Shown here: piece by piece, positions 27,230 through 36,456 of the stretch | How the letters are laid out: every line of letters starts with the position of its first letter | How positions within the stretch are numbered: the stretch's first letter is position 1 | NCBI RefSeq assembly: GCF_011299575.1 | Contig: NZ_CP049863.1 | Coordinates: forward strand, 186,001 to 250,000 | Length of the DNA stretch: 64,000 nucleotides | Source of the DNA: Leucobacter viscericola | GTDB taxonomy: Bacteria; Actinomycetota; Actinomycetes; Actinomycetales; Microbacteriaceae | Reading direction: 5' to 3' | Program-made: the position numbers and the translations under genes | The notes under the pieces: model-generated | What the model saw: only the letters and a program-made list of their open reading frames with translations | Told to the model about the DNA's origin: nothing | Database searches by the model: none

Positions 27230-27871
27230 ATGTCGCAACCGCAGCAGCCGTCAATCGTGGATCAGGGTACGCCACGCCGAGATTATCGGGTCATGTCGAT
27301 CATCGCCATCATTTTGTGCTGGCCCCTGGGGCTCGTGGCTCTCATGAAGTCCATTCGAGCTCGACGCGAATACGCGGCCGCCGATCCCGCCGCTCGAAGT
27401 AGCGCCTCGGCAGCCAAAGGCTGGTCCATTGCCGCGTTCATCGCCGCGGGGATCCTGGTGATTTTGAGCGCAGTGCTCATTGCTTTCGGGATTAATGCAC
27501 TCTCCAAGGCAGACCCCATGCCTGAGGCCGGAACACCGCCAGCCTCGACCAGCAAGACCGAATTCTGCCAGCAACTGGTTGAGGTTCTTGATCCCATAAC
27601 CGCGGTTGCGTCAGACAAGGATTCAACCGTTGGTGACGTCATCAAGGCAATCGATGCGGCAGAGCCCGCCGCTGACAGCGTCGATCCTCCGAGCGAAATG
27701 AACGATGACTGGGACGTTGTCATGGACACGTTTAACCAGATGAACGAAAAGCTCAAAACGGTTCCAGCTACCACCAACTTTGCGGAATACGAGTCCAGTC
27801 ATCCTGAGCTTGATGGTAGCGAGACCATGCAGGAATCCTTCGACAGGATTAGCGACTACTGCACCTACTAG
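27230..27871 (+). CDS. CD225/dispanin-like two-helix membrane protein with extracytoplasmic domain
   Basis: A 213-residue protein. The first half has a short Pro/Gln-rich start then a CD225-like module: helix one (VMSIIAIILCWPLGLVALM), a basic/alanine-rich loop (SIRARREYAA), and helix two (WSIAAFIAAGILVILSAVLIAFG). The C-terminal 120 residues have two Cys (EFCQQ and DYCTY) and a conserved-looking DDWDVVMDTFNQM segment, probably outside the cell. The ATG at 27230 follows AAAGAGAAG; an earlier start is unlikely. It lies 9 nt before the LRR gene, so they may be cotranscribed. Confidence 0.75.
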   Translation: MSQPQQPSIVDQGTPRRDYRVMSIIAIILCWPLGLVALMKSIRARREYAAADPAARSSASAAKGWSIAAFIAAGILVILSAVLIAFGINALSKADPMPEAGTPPASTSKTEFCQQLVEVLDPITAVASDKDSTVGDVIKAIDAAEPAADSVDPPSEMNDDWDVVMDTFNQMNEKLKTVPATTNFAEYESSHPELDGSETMQESFDRISDYCTY

Positions 27872-27880
27872 GGGCAGCGA

Positions 27881-29410
27881 ATGAAGATTATGGAAGGTAT
27901 GCAGTTGAAACCATTGAGAACATTTGCCTCGGCGGCCCTTGCGGTTGCTGTGCTGAGTGTCGGTGTGATTGGGGGCACGACGGCTGCCCAAGCCGCCCCC
28001 AATGATGAAGTGAGCTTTGCTGACGCTGGGCTGAAGGCCTGTGTCGCGAAGGCACTGGGTGCTCCGGTGCTCGACCCAATTACTGAGGAGCAACTCAATT
28101 CGCTGACCGGGACGCTTGATTGTGCAGAAGGAGGCATTGATGATGTCACTCCGCTGCAGTTTGCCAAAAGCATCACCGGCCTCAATCTTGGCAATAACGA
28201 ACTCGCTGACATCTCGCCCCTGGCTGGCCTCACTAACCTCACCGTCCTCGAACTTGACCACAATCAAATCGTGGATGCATCACCCGTGGCCGGTTTGACG
28301 AACCTATCCAGCTTGGACCTGGTTTTTAACCAGATCACGGATCTGTCTTCGCTGACCGGACTGACGAACATCAAGTACCTGTATCTCGACGGGAACCACG
28401 CCCCAGACCTCACTCCACTCGCCGGTCTAGATACGCTCGTCACGCTCACGCTTGGTGGTAATGGAATCACGGACCTGTCTCCCCTGGCAGGTCTTCGTAA
28501 TCTCGACTGGCTTGACCTGTATGTGAACAAGGTCACGGACCTGTCGCCGCTGTCAGGGCTGAGTAAACTGCGTTTTCTTGAGTTAACCCACAACGATGTT
28601 TCGGATGTGTCGCCGCTGGCCGCGCTTCCGGTCATATCGACGATTGAAATCGGGGACAATCACGTTGCTGATATCTCGCCTTTGGCTGGCCTCGAGACGC
28701 TGCAGAGTGTCTATCTGGTAGGTCAGACTCTCCCCGCTCAGGCGGCAATCGTTGGGGTTCCCAGCGCAGTTCCGACAGTCACCATACTTGATGGGTCAGT
28801 GGCGCCGTTGACAGTTGGAAACGGAGCCGGCTCTGTAGCGGGCGGTGCAGTCACCTGGTCTGTTGCGGGTGACGGGACACTGGTCTGGTCGCAAAAGGTA
28901 ACGGTTGGACCATCCACTTCAAACTTCAGCGGAACCGTTCCGTATACGGCTACCGAAGCTGCTGCAGCGCCGTTGCTTTCGGGGTCTCCAACGGCCGGCG
29001 TTGTGGGCTCGGACTATTCATACTCGTTCGACGTGAGTGGCCCCCCTATGCCTACGGTTTCGGTTACCGCCGGCGCGCTTCCTGACGGGCTCACCCTGTC
29101 GACTGACGGAGTGCTCTCGGGCACTCCGACCGCGCCCGGAACCTACACGTTCACGCTGACCGCTTCAAACGGCACCGCCCCAGACGCGGTTCTTGAGGTG
29201 AAGCTCGTCATTACGGCGGCTGCGGATCCCGCTGATACGCCGAAGGCTCCGGTTACCCAGGAAGCTCCGGTCGTGAAGCCGGGTTCAGCGCCGCAAACCC
29301 TAGCAGTTACGGGTGCCGACCCGGTCTTCGGTTGGCTCGCGAGCGGCGCACTGGGGCTACTCGCTGGAGGGGCAATGCTCTTCATTGCGAGGCGCCGCCT
29401 GTCTCACTAG
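27881..29410 (+). CDS. leucine-rich-repeat, Ig-like cell-wall protein with LAVTG sorting signal
   Basis: A 509-residue surface protein: signal peptide to about residue 40 (AAQA-AP), nine or so 22-residue LRRs of the internalin type (TDLSPLAGLTNL pattern, residues 90-285), a linker, then a putative-Ig (He_PIG-like) domain around residues 365-445 with LPDGLTLSTDGVLSGTP. The C-terminus has LAVTG at residues 474-478, a hydrophobic helix and RRR, the arrangement used by class E-type sortases of actinobacteria. No sortase gene is in the window. It may bind host or other cells; the partner is unknown. Confidence 0.85.
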   Translation: MKIMEGMQLKPLRTFASAALAVAVLSVGVIGGTTAAQAAPNDEVSFADAGLKACVAKALGAPVLDPITEEQLNSLTGTLDCAEGGIDDVTPLQFAKSITGLNLGNNELADISPLAGLTNLTVLELDHNQIVDASPVAGLTNLSSLDLVFNQITDLSSLTGLTNIKYLYLDGNHAPDLTPLAGLDTLVTLTLGGNGITDLSPLAGLRNLDWLDLYVNKVTDLSPLSGLSKLRFLELTHNDVSDVSPLAALPVISTIEIGDNHVADISPLAGLETLQSVYLVGQTLPAQAAIVGVPSAVPTVTILDGSVAPLTVGNGAGSVAGGAVTWSVAGDGTLVWSQKVTVGPSTSNFSGTVPYTATEAAAAPLLSGSPTAGVVGSDYSYSFDVSGPPMPTVSVTAGALPDGLTLSTDGVLSGTPTAPGTYTFTLTASNGTAPDAVLEVKLVITAAADPADTPKAPVTQEAPVVKPGSAPQTLAVTGADPVFGWLASGALGLLAGGAMLFIARRRLSH

Positions 29411-29907
29411 CTCACGCTCGCACTACAACTTTGGCCTCTCGTCGTTAGATACTTCCGACGAGGGGCCATTGTCGTAGCTGACGGACACGACTCGACACGA
29501 CTCGCAAGAGGGTAAACCTGGCCGAAGGTCGCAATAAACGACAGGTGCTCGCAGAATCCGCCACTGAACATTGCAACGCAAGCCTCGCGACGTACCATTG
29601 ATTTCGTTCGAATGAGTCTGGGATCGGGCGGCAATATTGATCGCTCTGAAAAGACTTATTTACAAGGGTGACCATGCCTCTGATGCCATGGTTTCAGCTC
29701 ATGTCGTTGCTGCTTCTCCCCCTGCGAAGCAACCAGCACAGCGTGGGCACTCAGATGGGACCAGCAGCCGTATCCCCTCGTGCTGCGGGTCCCATCTTCA
29801 TTTCATCCGAGTGGGCTCAACTTTGAATGCTCACGTACTCGGGAAGATTGTTGATCCTCTCGAAGAACGCAAAATGTATCGCATCAACACGAACAAGAAG
29901 GATATGA
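29411..29907. other. 497-nt region between LRR protein and adhesin
   Basis: Contains a stem at 29432-29468 (TGGCCTCTCGTCG with CGACGAGGGGCCA, one G-T pair) that may end the LRR gene, but no U-run follows it. The rest is AT-richer and probably holds the adhesin promoter. Frames inside it do not look coding. Confidence 0.45.
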
Positions 29908-32900
29908 ATGTTCTCTTCAAGTAAGGTTCTCAAGAGGGGCGTTGGGGCTGGCGTCCTATCTTCGCTCCTGTTGAGCCTGTTGCTGTCTCCACCCGCAATT
30001 GCGGACGAGCCTGTTTCGCCCGAAGTCGCAACTGATAGTGCGAGTCAATCCTCAAACGACTCAGGCGCACAGGACACACCGGCGAAGGATGCTGCTGACG
30101 CTGCACCGCTAGCGGCGGCAGCGGGCGACGCTAGCATTACTATGACAGTCGCGCAGAAAACTGGCACGGCCCCGTTTACCCCGGGAAGTACCGCTGCTGG
30201 TGACGACCCGGGTGATGATGATCCGGGAAATATCGTGCGAACCAACGACACGGTGACCTATACGGTGGGTGTTCGTTATCACGGTGAGGATCAGACAAAC
30301 AGCCAACTGAAGTTCAGTCTTCCACGAGGTCAGACGCTTGCAGTCTTGCCGCCATTCTGTCTCGCAGGCTCGTCGGTTTCCCCCAGTAGCGACTCAATCC
30401 CTGCCCCGGCGGTGCCTCTCACTTCTTCCTCATGGGAATCGCTGCCGGTACAGCAGGTGACCTGCAACCTTGGAAAGGGCGAGGTAGCGAGTGCGCTTGA
30501 CTACAGCTTTGTGTCCAAGGTGCGCCCGGAGGTGCCAAACGGCACTGTCATGGATGACGTGGTGTTTACTGCCGCATCAGATCAAGCAACGGACCCGGTA
30601 GCGACTCCCCCTCTGTCGCAGACGGTTTCAGCGGCCCCGCAGTTCGACGTATCAAAGCGTGGTGAGGCGACTGCTGCGAACCAGGGACCTTTGGGTCAGT
30701 CGACCGGGGCGTGCCCAAGCGACAGCACCAAGGCATGTGTCTCAGTGTTCTATCCAATGACGATTACTGCACCCCAGGGCGGGAAGGGAGTAACGCCACT
30801 TGGCAATCCCATTCGGTTCCAGGATGACCTGTCTCCGGCGTCGTTCTTCGGGGACACCGTTTGGTCTCAGATGGTCGCAAAAGCAGGTTCAGAGAGCGCA
30901 GCCCGCGCTGCTTACGCTCCAATGCTCGAAGTGTGCACTCCGATCGTGGCCAACAGCTCGTTGAAGTTGTCAGTCCCTTACAGTAAAGCTGGCCAGGGTT
31001 CGTACGCGAACGCAGCGAATTCCGTTCGAGATTCCGGCTCGGTGGATTGCACCCAGGATGCCCCTGGAGATCCCGCTCAGATTACAATCACCAATGCGGA
31101 CACGAGCGCCTACACGTTCCCGACGACGAGCGGGAGCGGAACGCAACTGAGTGCGGATCGCGCCTACCTGTTCAGCTACGAGATTCGAGTGGCAGTGCCC
31201 CAGGCGGCAGTGCTTGAGTTTGGTGGTAAGAGCTCGCCCTACACCATTGCAACGCACAACGAATTCAACAAATTTGAGATGACCGGCATTGATGGTCAGG
31301 CAAACATCGGCGAGAAGGTCGAAAACAACGATCGCGACGCGATGATTCGCATTCAAAACGGCTTCGGCTTGAATAAGTTCTTCGCGGGCATTTGGGGAAC
31401 CCCGGGCAATACGCCTGCGTATGACTTTTCTGATTCGTACCTCTACGAGGGCCTCCCCGGATCCGCAAAAAAGCAAGATGGCAACACGGTTGTGATGCCG
31501 GGTCAGTCCGTGCAGAGTGTTCTCGCAGTATCAGCAACCGGCCCCGCTGGCTCGGGAACTGAATACTCCAAGACCAGTGTTTCCTGTGACGTTTGGGATC
31601 CAAGCCGCCTGGCACTTGCTGCCAAACAGGATTGGCATGGATACGACCAGACACTGTACCCGAGCAATGGCAAGCCAGTTTATGTATCGGGATACCTGGA
31701 GCAGTACACGTCGCGCGGTGCCGCGGCCGTGGGAAGCGCCACTTCAGGAGTAAAAAATCTGAAGATTGAGTACAGCTCAGGTCCTTCAGGGGCCGGAGAC
31801 GGTTCTGACTGCTCTCAGGGAACCTGGTTTGCCGACCCCAGTGATGTTCCCGGTGCGAAGGTGAACACTGATGCAGACGGACGAACCACCTGGGAAGGCG
31901 TTAACCGTGTGCGCGTCACCTACAACACCGAGTGGCCGGAAGGAACTACCTACGGTGCCACCTACCTCTACATGTCCATTGGGCAGGTGGTGCTGGATAA
32001 CGGTAGCAGCGACGAAATCGGAAACTGGGCGTCTCAGATTCGGGCAGATGGAATCAAGACCGCGAAAGAAGCGATTGCCGACCCAGACCACGTTTCAGTG
32101 CCATCGGAGTATGATCCTGCAACGCACAAGGGAAGCACCGGCGATAGGTTGATTCCGGGCAATGCGATCGTTCGGGTCGCTAAGTATGTGAAGAACCCCG
32201 AAACCGGAGAGTTCACTGACACTGCGGTGCCGCTCTATAAAGCTGGGAGCTCGGTGGAGTATCGCCTGAACCCCTCGCTTACCGCTGCGGTTCCGGCATC
32301 AGATGTTCAGTACCCCGTCACGATGGAAGACTGCTTGCCGCTGCATCAGGTGTTTAAGAAATCTGAACAGGCTGGCGCCGCAATTACTCCTGACCTGGTT
32401 CAGATGGGCTCTCCAGCGGACGCTGGGTTGAAGTGTGCTGATGACCGCCAGTATGTGCACTGGGATCTGGGCATGCGCACTGTGGGTGCAGCGATTGACC
32501 CAGTGATCGTGTCAACAGATATCTTGTCGACAGCCAGGAACGGCACCTACGCAAATGACGTTGTTGTTGCTTCGCCGGCAGACACAGGGCCAGTCTCCTC
32601 CAGGTCAGACTCTGTGCAGATCCAGATCCTCTCACCGACGGGAATCAAGATCGCGAAGGGTGTCGATAAACCGATCATTGAGGTGAACCCCGAGGGAGTC
32701 ACCAAGCCGCGCACGATGACCTGGTCTGTGCAGTTTGCAAACCTGGACTCAAGCTCCACGGTGTCGAATGTGGACGCGATTGACGTGCTCCCCGCGAACG
32801 GTGAGAACGGGAACAAGTTCAATGGTCAGCTTCGGTTCGACTCGGCAACTCCGGCTGCTGGCGACAACATCAACGTTCTCTACACCAAACAGGCTGTCGC

Positions 32901-34161
32901 AGATCTAGATTCGGATCCTTCGGCCTCGAGCAACGAAAGTGCCGGCGCTACGGTCTGGTGTGATGCAGTTGGCGGCAAGGTAGTTTCCGGTTCTGGAAGC
33001 GCTGCCGATTGCCCGCAGAACAAGAGTGAGGTCACGGGCCTGCGGTTCCTGCGGTCCGGGGAATTTACTCCTGACCAAGAGTTCCAGGTGGATATTGCCA
33101 TGACGCCAATCAACAATGCGGTTGGCGACCACTACCGCAACATCACCTCTGGCCGCGCTGATGGCGTGAGCCAGGGAGTTGGCCCCGCCGCGCGTACGGT
33201 CGATGTCATTGGCTCAACCGTCGGTGACTACGTCTGGGAGGACACGAATAAAGATGGACTCCAGACCGCGGGTGAACCTGGCGTATCGGACTTTCCGGTG
33301 CGGCTGATTGGCACTGATGTTGATGGCAATGCTGTCGACCTTCAGACGAAGACAGACAGCAACGGTCACTACCTGTTCGAAGGCCTCGCCTCTGGTGAAT
33401 ACCGCGTGGTGTTTGATCCGAACGCTCTCAGCTCGAACACGACGTTCACCGAACAGAGTGTTGGAGACGATACTTCGGTGGACTCGGATGCTGACAAGGT
33501 AACCGGTGAGACGAAGAGCTTTACTCTTGGAAGTGATGCTGAGGATCTCACCCTAGACGCCGGTCTTGTGATCGATCGAAACGTGAACGTTGTGCTCGAC
33601 AAGAAGCTTCTGGGCACACCAGAGCTGGACAAGAACCACAACACGACACTGGCCTACGCGCTCGACGTAACAAACGAGGGCACGGCCGACACCACCTACG
33701 ACCTGAGCGACAAGCTCAAGTTCGGTGGCGACATCACGATTAACAGCGTTTCCGTGAAGCGCGACGGTGCAAGCCAGGCTCACGTAAACTCCGACTTCGA
33801 TGGCCAGGGTAACCAAAACATCGTGAGTGACGTCGCCCTGTCGGGCGGAGAAACCCACACCTACCTGGTGACGGTGAAGGCGACCGCCGCAACCAAAATC
33901 ACCGCGAGTGAGCGAGATTGCGTCGTGGAAAAGGGTGAAGCAGGAAGCGGTTTCCTGAACACCGCAGAGCTTGTTGCGAATGGGAAAACCATCTCTGACA
34001 AGGCCTGTGGCGAAGTTCCTCCGATCCCTGAGGATTCGCAGGCCGGGACGCTGGCAATTACCGGTGCTGCCGGGACCTGGACGCTCATGCTCGGTGGGCT
34101 CGCGCTCGCAGTGCTAGGAGCCGGTGCGTTTGTGGTCCGTCGTCGGAACCGCAGAGCCTGA
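29908..34161 (+). CDS. large isopeptide/SdrD-B-domain adhesin with LAITG sorting signal
   Basis: A 1417-residue wall protein. A signal peptide (cleavage near IADE, residue 34) is followed by a disordered Ser/Ala/Asp-rich part, then large DUF11/isopeptide-type domains (residues about 90-1100). An SdrD B-like domain (GDYVWEDTNKDGLQTAGEPG, from about 1106 to 1215) and a further DUF11-like module precede the sorting signal LAITG at 1382-1386, a membrane helix and RRRNRRA. Such proteins act as adhesins or pilus-like components; several domains likely carry internal isopeptide bonds. The ATG at 29908 follows AGAAGGA. No sortase or pilin partner is next to it. Confidence 0.85.
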   Translation: MFSSSKVLKRGVGAGVLSSLLLSLLLSPPAIADEPVSPEVATDSASQSSNDSGAQDTPAKDAADAAPLAAAAGDASITMTVAQKTGTAPFTPGSTAAGDDPGDDDPGNIVRTNDTVTYTVGVRYHGEDQTNSQLKFSLPRGQTLAVLPPFCLAGSSVSPSSDSIPAPAVPLTSSSWESLPVQQVTCNLGKGEVASALDYSFVSKVRPEVPNGTVMDDVVFTAASDQATDPVATPPLSQTVSAAPQFDVSKRGEATAANQGPLGQSTGACPSDSTKACVSVFYPMTITAPQGGKGVTPLGNPIRFQDDLSPASFFGDTVWSQMVAKAGSESAARAAYAPMLEVCTPIVANSSLKLSVPYSKAGQGSYANAANSVRDSGSVDCTQDAPGDPAQITITNADTSAYTFPTTSGSGTQLSADRAYLFSYEIRVAVPQAAVLEFGGKSSPYTIATHNEFNKFEMTGIDGQANIGEKVENNDRDAMIRIQNGFGLNKFFAGIWGTPGNTPAYDFSDSYLYEGLPGSAKKQDGNTVVMPGQSVQSVLAVSATGPAGSGTEYSKTSVSCDVWDPSRLALAAKQDWHGYDQTLYPSNGKPVYVSGYLEQYTSRGAAAVGSATSGVKNLKIEYSSGPSGAGDGSDCSQGTWFADPSDVPGAKVNTDADGRTTWEGVNRVRVTYNTEWPEGTTYGATYLYMSIGQVVLDNGSSDEIGNWASQIRADGIKTAKEAIADPDHVSVPSEYDPATHKGSTGDRLIPGNAIVRVAKYVKNPETGEFTDTAVPLYKAGSSVEYRLNPSLTAAVPASDVQYPVTMEDCLPLHQVFKKSEQAGAAITPDLVQMGSPADAGLKCADDRQYVHWDLGMRTVGAAIDPVIVSTDILSTARNGTYANDVVVASPADTGPVSSRSDSVQIQILSPTGIKIAKGVDKPIIEVNPEGVTKPRTMTWSVQFANLDSSSTVSNVDAIDVLPANGENGNKFNGQLRFDSATPAAGDNINVLYTKQAVADLDSDPSASSNESAGATVWCDAVGGKVVSGSGSAADCPQNKSEVTGLRFLRSGEFTPDQEFQVDIAMTPINNAVGDHYRNITSGRADGVSQGVGPAARTVDVIGSTVGDYVWEDTNKDGLQTAGEPGVSDFPVRLIGTDVDGNAVDLQTKTDSNGHYLFEGLASGEYRVVFDPNALSSNTTFTEQSVGDDTSVDSDADKVTGETKSFTLGSDAEDLTLDAGLVIDRNVNVVLDKKLLGTPELDKNHNTTLAYALDVTNEGTADTTYDLSDKLKFGGDITINSVSVKRDGASQAHVNSDFDGQGNQNIVSDVALSGGETHTYLVTVKATAATKITASERDCVVEKGEAGSGFLNTAELVANGKTISDKACGEVPPIPEDSQAGTLAITGAAGTWTLMLGGLALAVLGAGAFVVRRRNRRA

Positions 34162-34208
34162 CTCCCTATAAGAGAGAATGAATTGAAATAGGTTCCTAAC
34201 GGACTTTT

Positions 34209-34262
34209 CGAGCGGTTGAGAGCGCTGGGGTGGGTGACTAGCCCAGCGCTTTCCGCCGCTCG
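34209..34262 (+). terminator. nested hairpin after the adhesin gene
   Basis: Outer stem CGAGCGG/CCGCTCG (34209-34215, 34256-34262) encloses AGCGCTGGG/CCCAGCGCT (34221-34229, 34242-34250). It lies 47 nt past the adhesin stop. No U-run is present, so it may be a weak terminator or a processing hairpin. Confidence 0.45.
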
Positions 34263-34323
34263 GAAGCAGGAGTTGGATGACGAAGTGAGGCACACGATTG
34301 CCCGTATTTCTGGGGAGGATGAA

Positions 34324-34815
34324 GTGAACGAAGTCGTGTGGCAGTTTGCAGACAGGGATGTGACCCTGGAAGAGATCGCCGCAATTCAACAAGAATTGGG
34401 TGTTGAACTGCCGAGCGACTACGTCACGTGCATTCGTAAGAACAACGGAGCCAGTGCAGAACCGGATCTCTTCGAGCTAGAAACGGGAGAACAGAAGGTT
34501 TTCGGAACGCTGTTGTCTTTTGACCGCGAAAGCGAAGAGTTCGTTCTCGATGTATTCAACGACCACAAAGCAGCCTTGCCCGCGGGTGCAATACCGATTG
34601 CTTTTGATCCTGCGGGAAACCTCATTTGCTTTGATTATGGCGGTGACGACGCTAATCCAGCGGTGGTGTTCTGGAATCACGAGAATGCGGGTGACAAAGA
34701 CATTCTGATGAGTGAACTGGGTTTGACGGCAACACAAGCCGATGCGATGGTGAGAAAGAAGCTCACCCGTATTGCGTCGACTTTTACTGCATTTGTGGAA
34801 GGTCTTCACGGTTGA
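34324..34815 (+). CDS. SMI1/KNR4 (SUKH) family protein
   Basis: A 163-residue soluble protein. GTG at 34324 has GGGGAGG ideally spaced; longer in-frame sequence upstream overlaps the hairpin. The family core is seen in DVTLEEIAAIQQELGVELPSDY, KNNGASAE, FELETGE, PIAFDPAGNLICFDY and the following VVFWNHE. SUKH proteins are commonly immunity proteins against polymorphic toxins in bacteria, but no toxin or secretion gene is adjacent, so it may be an orphan immunity gene or a housekeeping relative. It sits between the adhesin and an oppositely oriented LRR gene. Confidence 0.85.
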   Translation: MNEVVWQFADRDVTLEEIAAIQQELGVELPSDYVTCIRKNNGASAEPDLFELETGEQKVFGTLLSFDRESEEFVLDVFNDHKAALPAGAIPIAFDPAGNLICFDYGGDDANPAVVFWNHENAGDKDILMSELGLTATQADAMVRKKLTRIASTFTAFVEGLHG

Positions 34816-34871
34816 GTGAAGTTAGTCCCTGTTAAAGATCTAGGCTGCAGTTAGGCTTCAGGATCAAGCAC

Positions 34872-34905
34872 AAAGCCCGCCCCTACTTGGTTGGGGGCGG
34901 GCTTT
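34872..34905. terminator. bidirectional terminator between SUKH and LRR genes
   Basis: AAAGCCCGCCCC (34872-34883) pairs with GGGGCGGGCTTT (34894-34905) with an 11-nt loop, between convergent genes, A/T-flanked on both sides. Confidence 0.85.
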
Positions 34906-34955
34906 GGCATACCGTGTTTGCTTTCAGGTCAGAGACGCTGGCCTGTCAAGTGAGG

Positions 34956-35927
34956 CTAACTCGTCCTGATGATCTTGAGGTTCTTGCGATCCGCCAACAA
35001 CCCTTCGTCTGTAACGGGGGTATTTGTTAGATTGAGCAGCTTCAGCTCTGAGATTCCCCGCAGCGGCGCAACCTGCGCCACCTGTGTGTCTGACAAATAG
35101 AGGCGCTTCAGACGGTGAAGACTCCCGAGAGGACTGATATCGCTCACGCCAGTGTTGTCGGCGTTCAGCTCGGTTAACTCTGTGAGCGTCGACAGCGGTC
35201 CAAGATCCGACACTTTCGTCTCGGAGATCCCCAGTTCGGTGAGCTGAGGGAGGCCCTGCAGCGGAGCTAAGTCCGTAATCAGAGTGCTGTCCAGCAGCAG
35301 CACGCGCAGATTCTTGAGCCTTGAAAGCGGCGCGAGATCCACCACTTGCGTTTCGTAAGCTCGGAGCTCAGTCAGGTTCTCCAGTTCCGACAGTGGGGAA
35401 AGGTCTGCCACGCGAGTGCCGGATATGTCCAGCACCCTAAGCTCCGTCATCGGAATAAGTGCCTTGAGATTCGTGATCTCAGTGTTGCTGAGCGAGAGTC
35501 GTTCCAGTTTTGTGTACCGGGACAGATCTTTGAAATCGCGCGAGCTGGTGTCCCAGGTGAGTTCGCTTACGTCGTACTTATCTTGAGTTGCGTTAGGGGC
35601 CTCGGGCGGCCACAGCGAGTACAGCAGTGCGGCGAATGCACAGGCGGCTATTACAAGCGCTACATAGAACAAGAGTGTCGCGCTGAGAGGTGCCCGCCCC
35701 GACAACATCGCGCCAAGCATCTCAAAGAAATACCCCGTGGCCTCACCACGCCTCAGAGCGAAAGACTCGGGACGCTGTCTGTAGCCACCATTGGTAATCA
35801 TGAATGAGAACCCAACCATAACCACAGAGGTCCAGAGGACGAATCGAGCTAGCGTTGGAACCCACTTCGGCCCGCGTTGGGCGCGCTTCATCAAGAAGAT
35901 TCCCCGCGGCCCAATCGAGTCGGTCAC
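34956..35927 (-). CDS. membrane protein with external leucine-rich repeats
   Basis: A 323-residue protein: two membrane helices (residues 27-46 and 83-105), then about nine 22-residue LRRs (TDLAPLQGLPQLTELGISETKVSDL type) from about residue 130 to the end. The GTG at 35927 shares one base with the stop of the upstream membrane gene, so both are probably translated together; an ATG at 35891 is an alternative. The LRR consensus is like those of the genes at 27881 and 50907, suggesting paralogues. No sorting signal is present; it is held by its N-terminal helices. Confidence 0.8.
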   Translation of the reverse strand: MTDSIGPRGIFLMKRAQRGPKWVPTLARFVLWTSVVMVGFSFMITNGGYRQRPESFALRRGEATGYFFEMLGAMLSGRAPLSATLLFYVALVIAACAFAALLYSLWPPEAPNATQDKYDVSELTWDTSSRDFKDLSRYTKLERLSLSNTEITNLKALIPMTELRVLDISGTRVADLSPLSELENLTELRAYETQVVDLAPLSRLKNLRVLLLDSTLITDLAPLQGLPQLTELGISETKVSDLGPLSTLTELTELNADNTGVSDISPLGSLHRLKRLYLSDTQVAQVAPLRGISELKLLNLTNTPVTDEGLLADRKNLKIIRTS

Positions 35928-36310
35928 TAACCAACCGTCCTGAGCAGGAAACTAAAGATTGCCCCGAGAGCCATCGACAATAAGAGGAAAGCGCCGAGCC
36001 CAATACCGATACCAGCCCCGGTATTTCTCGACCGGGAGCGGACCGCACTGAAGATTCCGGCGGTGAGTGCAACAATCGCGGCGAGCACCATCACGACCGT
36101 GAGCACCGCACTGAAGATCCCGAGTCCGCCGAGCGCAGAGAGATCCTCACCAGTGGCAGAAAGCATGGCTCTCGTGTAACCGAGGGACGTGGCTAGAAGT
36201 GAGAACACGCCAGCAACGGCCCCGCTGATCCATGCGATTCGACCAGGAGTGCGTCCCGGGACGTTCTCGACTGTGGTGGTGCCGGTTGAGACCGGGTTAT
36301 GTATCGTCAT
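35927..36310 (-). CDS. small three-helix membrane protein
   Basis: A 127-residue protein with a 25-residue polar N-terminus and three hydrophobic helices (about 25-48, 60-92 and 100-125). A short basic loop (RSRSRN) follows the second helix. No family recognised. It overlaps the downstream LRR membrane gene by one base, which suggests that the two products work together. Confidence 0.7.
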   Translation of the reverse strand: MTIHNPVSTGTTTVENVPGRTPGRIAWISGAVAGVFSLLATSLGYTRAMLSATGEDLSALGGLGIFSAVLTVVMVLAAIVALTAGIFSAVRSRSRNTGAGIGIGLGAFLLLSMALGAIFSFLLRTVG

Positions 36311-36385
36311 ATTAAATATCTTAGAATTCTGAGGTTTTGTGTTCGCGGAAAGTGGCAGTAAACGTCACTGATGCGTCGCTAATGG

Positions 36386-36436
36386 TACGTCCCTCCTGGG
36401 GAGCTGGGTTGTGCCCAGCTCCCCAGGAGGGACGTA
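36386..36436. terminator. perfect 23-bp inverted repeat downstream of carbamate kinase
   Basis: TACGTCCCTCCTGGGGAGCT continues to GGG at 36408; this arm pairs without mismatch with 36414-36436, with a 5-nt loop TTGTG. It lies 20 nt past the carbamate kinase stop, and on the minus strand no strong U-run follows. It probably ends the ureido operon and insulates it from the 36310 gene. Confidence 0.75.
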
Positions 36437-36456
36437 AATAGACCGTTGGGCCCCAA

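Noticed and set aside
29637..29924. A 95-codon frame ahead of the adhesin
   Set aside because: It overlaps the adhesin start and its composition does not look coding.
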